Assembly: GCF_000023825.1 (NCBI RefSeq)
Contig: NC_013061.1
Coordinates: 1,054,001-1,118,000 of the forward strand
DNA: 64,000 nucleotides
Direction of reading: 5' to 3'
DNA from: Pedobacter heparinus DSM 2366
GTDB taxonomy: Bacteria; Bacteroidota; Bacteroidia; Sphingobacteriales; Sphingobacteriaceae
This document shows positions 60,029 to 64,000 of the stretch, in pieces. The translations under genes were made by a program, and so were the position numbers. The notes under the pieces are model-generated. The model was given only the letters and a program-made list of their open reading frames with translations. It did no database searches and was not told the origin of the DNA. Numbering within the stretch: position 1 is the stretch's first letter; the number at the start of each line of letters is the position of its first letter.

Positions 60029-61180
60029 ATGGAAAAAGATAGACTGAAATATCTATTAGAAAATTATGTGGATGGGGGGTTATCCGGGCCGGAGCTGACT
60101 GAACTGGAAGCGTGGTATCATCAGCTTAATTATGGTGAGCAGAAACTGGACCAGTACATCATGGAAGCTGGCGGGCAGGAAGTGATTATAAACCGGATGG
60201 AAGAAAGCTTTAAACAAAGAATCCGTAAACCGGTAAACATTAAATCTATTTCAGTAAGAAAAATGATTGCTGTGGCGGCCGCTATACTTTTGATGCTGTC
60301 TGCAGGCTTATATTTTTATCAATCCCGTTCTGCTAATCCGGCAAACAGGATTTTAGTGGATATGGAAGCTGCGGTAATTAAACCAGGAGGTAACAAAGCG
60401 GTACTTACACTGGCAAATGGAAAACAAATTAACCTGGAGACTGCTTCGGATGGACAACTGGCAGAAACAGGTGGTGTAGAAATTGAAAAGTCGGCTGACG
60501 GACAAGTGTTTTATAAAGCCATTTCCGGCACAAATCACAACGGGGAAAGCAATACCATCAGTACACCTAACGGTGGGCAATACCAGATCATTTTAGCAGA
60601 TGGCACGAGGGTTTGGTTAAACGCCGCATCAAGTTTAAAATATCCAACTGTATTTTCGGGAAATGAACGCAAAGTTGAGCTTATTGGAGAGGCATATTTT
60701 GAAGTTAAAAGTAACCAGGAATCTCCGTTTCTTGTGGTGAGTAATAAGCAAACGGTTAAAGTGCTTGGCACCCATTTTAATATCAAAGCTTATCCTGATG
60801 AAAGTTTTGTTAAAACCACCTTACTTGAGGGCCGTATCATGGTGAGTGCTGAGCGCTTCCCTGATGCTAAAATACTTTCGCCAGGACAGCAGGCTGTATT
60901 TGACGGGCATCAGATAGATATAAATAAAGGCGATTTAAAGGAAGCTATGGCATGGAAGAATGGATATTTTATGTTTAAAGATGAAGATATTTATTCCATA
61001 ATGAACCAGGTTTCGCGCTGGTATAATGTTGAAGTGGTTTACATGGGCAGGTTTGAGAACAAACGGTTTGGGGGCTATGTGTCCAGATCGAAAAAGATAA
61101 CAGATTTACTGGATATTATGGAAAGTACAAAAGGAATCCATTTTAAAATAGAGGGGAGGAGGGTAACCGTGATGAGATAA
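60029..61180 (+). CDS. FecR family anti-sigma factor, unit 3
   Basis: 383 residues. The N-terminal LKYLLENYVDGGLSGPELTE is followed by a membrane helix at about 82-100 (MIAVAAAILLMLSAGLYFY), the FecR domain with ILADGTRVWLNAASSLKYPT and VLGTHFNIKAY, and the terminal SRWYNVEVVYMGRFENKRFG and GIHFKIEGRRV. It should bind the sigma factor encoded divergently at 59267 and read the STN domain of the following SusC. Confidence 0.94.
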   Translation: MEKDRLKYLLENYVDGGLSGPELTELEAWYHQLNYGEQKLDQYIMEAGGQEVIINRMEESFKQRIRKPVNIKSISVRKMIAVAAAILLMLSAGLYFYQSRSANPANRILVDMEAAVIKPGGNKAVLTLANGKQINLETASDGQLAETGGVEIEKSADGQVFYKAISGTNHNGESNTISTPNGGQYQIILADGTRVWLNAASSLKYPTVFSGNERKVELIGEAYFEVKSNQESPFLVVSNKQTVKVLGTHFNIKAYPDESFVKTTLLEGRIMVSAERFPDAKILSPGQQAVFDGHQIDINKGDLKEAMAWKNGYFMFKDEDIYSIMNQVSRWYNVEVVYMGRFENKRFGGYVSRSKKITDLLDIMESTKGIHFKIEGRRVTVMR

Positions 61181-61210
61181 TTTTTCCTCTGCTACACACC
61201 AGACAAAAAA

Positions 61211-61232
61211 CAGGAGTGCTGGAACACCCCTG
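61211..61232 (+). promoter_or_regulatory. Leader hairpin between fecR and susC (unit 3)
   Basis: CAGGAGTG pairs with CACCCCTG with one A-C mismatch around the loop CTGGAA, 65 bp before the susC ATG. It is equivalent to the hairpins at 5810 and 50992. Confidence 0.5.
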
Positions 61233-61296
61233 TCCGTTGCCAAAAGGCATTTGTCAGATCTTAAATCTTTGAACCAGTTAAAACCTAACTAACCAA

Positions 61297-64000
61297 ATGT
61301 ACAAAAAATATTTTGCATATAAGCGTGGTATGCCCTATGGGAACCTACCCAAATTTTTTCTTGCGATGAAATTATTATCAGTTTTAATATTCTTAGGCGC
61401 TTTCCAGTTAAATGCAGCTGTGCATGCACAGTATATTAATATAGATGTTAAAAATACCTCCTTAAAGGAAGTATTTTCTATGCTCACAAGGCAAAGTAAC
61501 TATGAGTTTATGTACGATTCTCAAACGCTGCAGAATGCCAGACCGGTAACCTTGAAGGTGGTGAATGCTACGCTTAAAGAAGTGCTGAACAAGTGTTTTG
61601 CGAACCAGGCAATTACTTATCAGATAAAAGAAAATACCATTATTGTTGCAAAGGCCGATGACCAGCCGCAGGTCTGGATGCAGGTTAACGGAATAGTATT
61701 GTCGGGAGAGGATGGGCTGCCATTACCCGGTGTAATTGTGAGGGTGAAGGGAACGAATAAATCGATTGTGACCAATAACAGCGGGCAATTTACCATCAAT
61801 GCGGAGATTGGAGATGTTTTGGTTTTGAGCTTTATTGGCTATAAAACCCAGGAAATTGTAATAAAGGATGACGTTGCGCTAAAGGTAAGATTGATCAGTT
61901 CGCCTACCGATCTGGATAACGTGATTGTGACAGGTTATGGGACTACGCAAAAATCAGATGTCATCAGTTCATTGGGGGTTATTAAAGGTGAAGATTTACA
62001 AAAGGCCCCTGTTAAATCTTTTGAGGAGGCGCTGGCCGGCCGTGTGTCCGGTGTTCAGGTTACTTCTTCTGAGGGCGGGCCGGGAGCTACCACCAATATT
62101 GTAATAAGGGGTAACAATTCCTTGTCTCAGGACAATTCACCACTATGGGTCATTGATGGGTTTCCAATTGAGAATCCAAACAACAATACGATCAATCCTG
62201 CTGATGTAGAGACTATTACTGTTTTAAAAGATGCCGCGTCTACTGCCATTTATGGTTCAAGGGGGGCTAACGGGGTTATACTCGTTACTACTAAGACCGG
62301 AAAGTCGGGAAACCCGGTGGTATCCTTTGATGGTTCATATGGCTTTCAGCGAAGTTTAAAATTGATGGAACTGTTAAAGCCCTATGAATATGTACAACTT
62401 GTAATTGAAAGGAACGGGGTGGTTGCAAAAGAGCGTTACACGCCGGGTGATCCTGAGCTGGATGGAAGGCCCGCTTATGTTCCTGGCGGGAGAACAATTG
62501 ATTACTATAAAACCCAGCCTTATACCAATTGGCAGGATAAATTGTTCCAGACTGCACCTTTTCAAAATTATTCGTTGTCACTTTCTGGCGGGACAGACAA
62601 AAGTAAATATTTAATCTCAGGGTCGACCACAGACCAGGACGGGACCATTTTACAAACTAATTTCAAGCGTTATCAGGGTAGATTTGTTTTCAGCCAGGAG
62701 GTGAACAAGAAAACAGACTTTAACCTTAATGTAAATTACGCCCGTACCAGGACAACCGGCACATCGCCTTCAAATATACCAACCAATGGCTCTGCATCAT
62801 TGAGTTTATTATATGGAATATGGGGTTACCGACCGGCCGTTTCACCTTCATCTTCTGTAGAAGATCAGCTTAACCTGCCCATCGATCCTGATGGACAGAA
62901 TGCTTATTCGTTTAACCCTATTGTTCAGAACAACAATACTACGATCAATGCGCACCTGAATAATCTGGTGGCTAATGCTGGCATAGACTATAAAATCCTC
63001 CCCGAGCTGACGTTCCGGGTAACGGGTGGTATCAATTATACACAAAGACTTAGCAACGCTTTTTATTCTGCACTCACCTATCAGGGTGGGCCTGGCAGTG
63101 TACTGGGGCCTAATGGTTTTATTGACAATTATGCCCTCACTAATCTGGTAAATGAAAATACACTGAATTATAAAAAGGTTTTTAATACTGAACATACGCT
63201 TAATTTGCTTGGTGGTTTTTCTATACAAGGCACTAAACTGACCACCAGCAGGGCGCTGGCGAGTAAAGTGCCAAATGATGTATTGGGTGTAAGCGGACTA
63301 GACGAAGGCACTCCTTATGCCATTTCATCTGGTTCGACACAGAATTTTTTGAGTTCGTACTTTTCCAGGATAAACTACAATTATAAATCTAAGTACTATT
63401 TTTCAGGGGTGATCAGGGCTGATGGATCTTCAAAATTTGCCCCGGGTAACCAGTGGGGTTATTTCCCTTCTGCTGCTGTATCCTGGAATATTGGGCGTGA
63501 GGATTTTATGAAAAATATCAGTTCAGTTTCGGCACTAAAGTTCAGGGCCAGTTATGGTACTTCAGGTAACAACAGAATTGCTGACTATGCCTATCTGTCG
63601 CCCATCAACCAAAGTGATATTTCCAGTACCTATACCTTTGGTAATACTTATATAAAAGGTTCCTATCAATCTGGTCTGGCCAATGAGGCCCTGAAATGGG
63701 AAACAACTGCCATCACAGATCTGGGCTTAGATTTTGGATTTTTAAAGAACCGCATTGAACTTACAGTTGATTATTATCGTAAAATAACTTCTGACCTGTT
63801 GCTGCAGGCAACGATACCAGGTCATATCGGCTATACTTCAGCGATTCAGAATATAGGCTCGGTAAGAAATTCCGGCTGGGAGTTTTCATTGAATACGGTA
63901 AATTCAGATAAGGCTTTGAAATGGTCCTCTAATTTTAACATATCCTTTAACAGGAATGAAGTACTGGCGTTAAGCAGTGGCCAAAGGGGGCTTATTTCCC
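61297..64000 (+). CDS. SusC/RagA-type TonB-dependent transporter with STN domain, unit 3 (3' partial)
   Basis: The frame is open from ATG 61297 (MYKKYFAYKRG) to the end of the window, 901 codons so far. A signal segment (LLSVLIFLGAFQLNAAVHAQ) precedes an STN domain (about 46-125, LKEVFSMLTRQSNYEFMYDS), a carboxypeptidase-like domain (LSGEDGLPLPGVIVRVKGTN), the TonB box-like VIVTGYGTTQK, the plug with DAASTAIYGSRGANGVILVT and most of the beta-barrel. The plug sequence is of the more classical SusC kind than in the first two units. A susD gene is expected beyond the window. Confidence 0.93.
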   Translation, partial: MYKKYFAYKRGMPYGNLPKFFLAMKLLSVLIFLGAFQLNAAVHAQYINIDVKNTSLKEVFSMLTRQSNYEFMYDSQTLQNARPVTLKVVNATLKEVLNKCFANQAITYQIKENTIIVAKADDQPQVWMQVNGIVLSGEDGLPLPGVIVRVKGTNKSIVTNNSGQFTINAEIGDVLVLSFIGYKTQEIVIKDDVALKVRLISSPTDLDNVIVTGYGTTQKSDVISSLGVIKGEDLQKAPVKSFEEALAGRVSGVQVTSSEGGPGATTNIVIRGNNSLSQDNSPLWVIDGFPIENPNNNTINPADVETITVLKDAASTAIYGSRGANGVILVTTKTGKSGNPVVSFDGSYGFQRSLKLMELLKPYEYVQLVIERNGVVAKERYTPGDPELDGRPAYVPGGRTIDYYKTQPYTNWQDKLFQTAPFQNYSLSLSGGTDKSKYLISGSTTDQDGTILQTNFKRYQGRFVFSQEVNKKTDFNLNVNYARTRTTGTSPSNIPTNGSASLSLLYGIWGYRPAVSPSSSVEDQLNLPIDPDGQNAYSFNPIVQNNNTTINAHLNNLVANAGIDYKILPELTFRVTGGINYTQRLSNAFYSALTYQGGPGSVLGPNGFIDNYALTNLVNENTLNYKKVFNTEHTLNLLGGFSIQGTKLTTSRALASKVPNDVLGVSGLDEGTPYAISSGSTQNFLSSYFSRINYNYKSKYYFSGVIRADGSSKFAPGNQWGYFPSAAVSWNIGREDFMKNISSVSALKFRASYGTSGNNRIADYAYLSPINQSDISSTYTFGNTYIKGSYQSGLANEALKWETTAITDLGLDFGFLKNRIELTVDYYRKITSDLLLQATIPGHIGYTSAIQNIGSVRNSGWEFSLNTVNSDKALKWSSNFNISFNRNEVLALSSGQRGLIS

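Noticed and set aside
1..64000. CRISPR array
   Set aside because: The only regularly spaced repeats are the 23-bp iterons at 3202-3266 (no unique spacers) and dispersed palindromes; no cas gene is present.
1..64000. Intact insertion sequence or integrase
   Set aside because: No transposase or tyrosine/serine recombinase was recognised, despite clear signs of rearrangement.

Overview
The window looks like chromosomal DNA of a Bacteroidota bacterium, most likely Sphingobacteriaceae and Pedobacter-like. The evidence is three ECF sigma/FecR/SusC units with STN-domain SusC proteins, two SusD lipoproteins, a type IX secretion (CHU_C) C-terminal domain, DUF6266 and DUF6520-type proteins, and dispersed REP-like palindromes. 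No rRNA, tRNA, CRISPR array or intact insertion sequence was recognised. The genus is an inference from gene style, not a measurement.

Layout. 1-2376: the end of a large Cys-rich, repeat-containing secreted protein. 2.6-16.2 kb: sigma factor, an intercalated fic gene flanked by 23-bp iterons, fecR, susC, susD, two TlpA-like thioredoxin proteins, a DUF4397-like lipoprotein, then a cassette of a MauE-like membrane protein, a small Cys-rich exported protein and a membrane-anchored 350-aa protein. 16.3-19.5 kb: small regulators and paralogous unknown genes with decayed relatives (XRE remnant, truncated KilA-N gene, Crp-like regulator). 19.5-21.6 kb: a second copy of the MauE / Cys-peptide / 350-aa cassette. 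21.8-25.2 kb: two DUF6266 genes, an RteC-like gene, and a membrane protein overlapping a CHAP-type hydrolase. 25.4-40.2 kb: a defence island, with an EVE-like/HNH nuclease, a MazG-like pyrophosphohydrolase and a DUF2075 nuclease-helicase, followed by a tightly packed operon of Vsr, two C5 DNA methyltransferases, HNH nuclease, GHKL ATPase, Z1 protein (frameshifted), DUF4420 and AIPR. Its last four families match the published MZA defence system. The island ends exactly at an N-terminally truncated DUF6266 gene. 40.7-49.1 kb: a membrane-tethered winged-helix regulator with a divergent exported protein, a GH106-like glycosidase and an alpha/beta hydrolase bracketed by a ~185-bp direct repeat, a methyltransferase, a TPR-fused rifampin ADP-ribosyltransferase, an acidic disordered protein and an FMN reductase with two decayed copies nearby. 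49.1-57.4 kb: sigma, fecR, susC, TlpA-like, susD. 57.8-64 kb: a BNR-4 protein, a convergent ECF sigma gene, then fecR and a third susC running off the end.

How the parts fit. Each sigma/FecR pair probably relays occupancy of its SusC transporter to transcription of its own locus. A bipartite ECF-type promoter motif upstream of the third fecR recurs upstream of the BNR-4 gene. A small hairpin with a TGGAA loop lies in the leader of all three susC genes. The thioredoxin, MauE and Cys-rich proteins around the first SusC/D locus suggest envelope thiol-disulfide chemistry. The defence island combines restriction, methylation and MZA-like genes.
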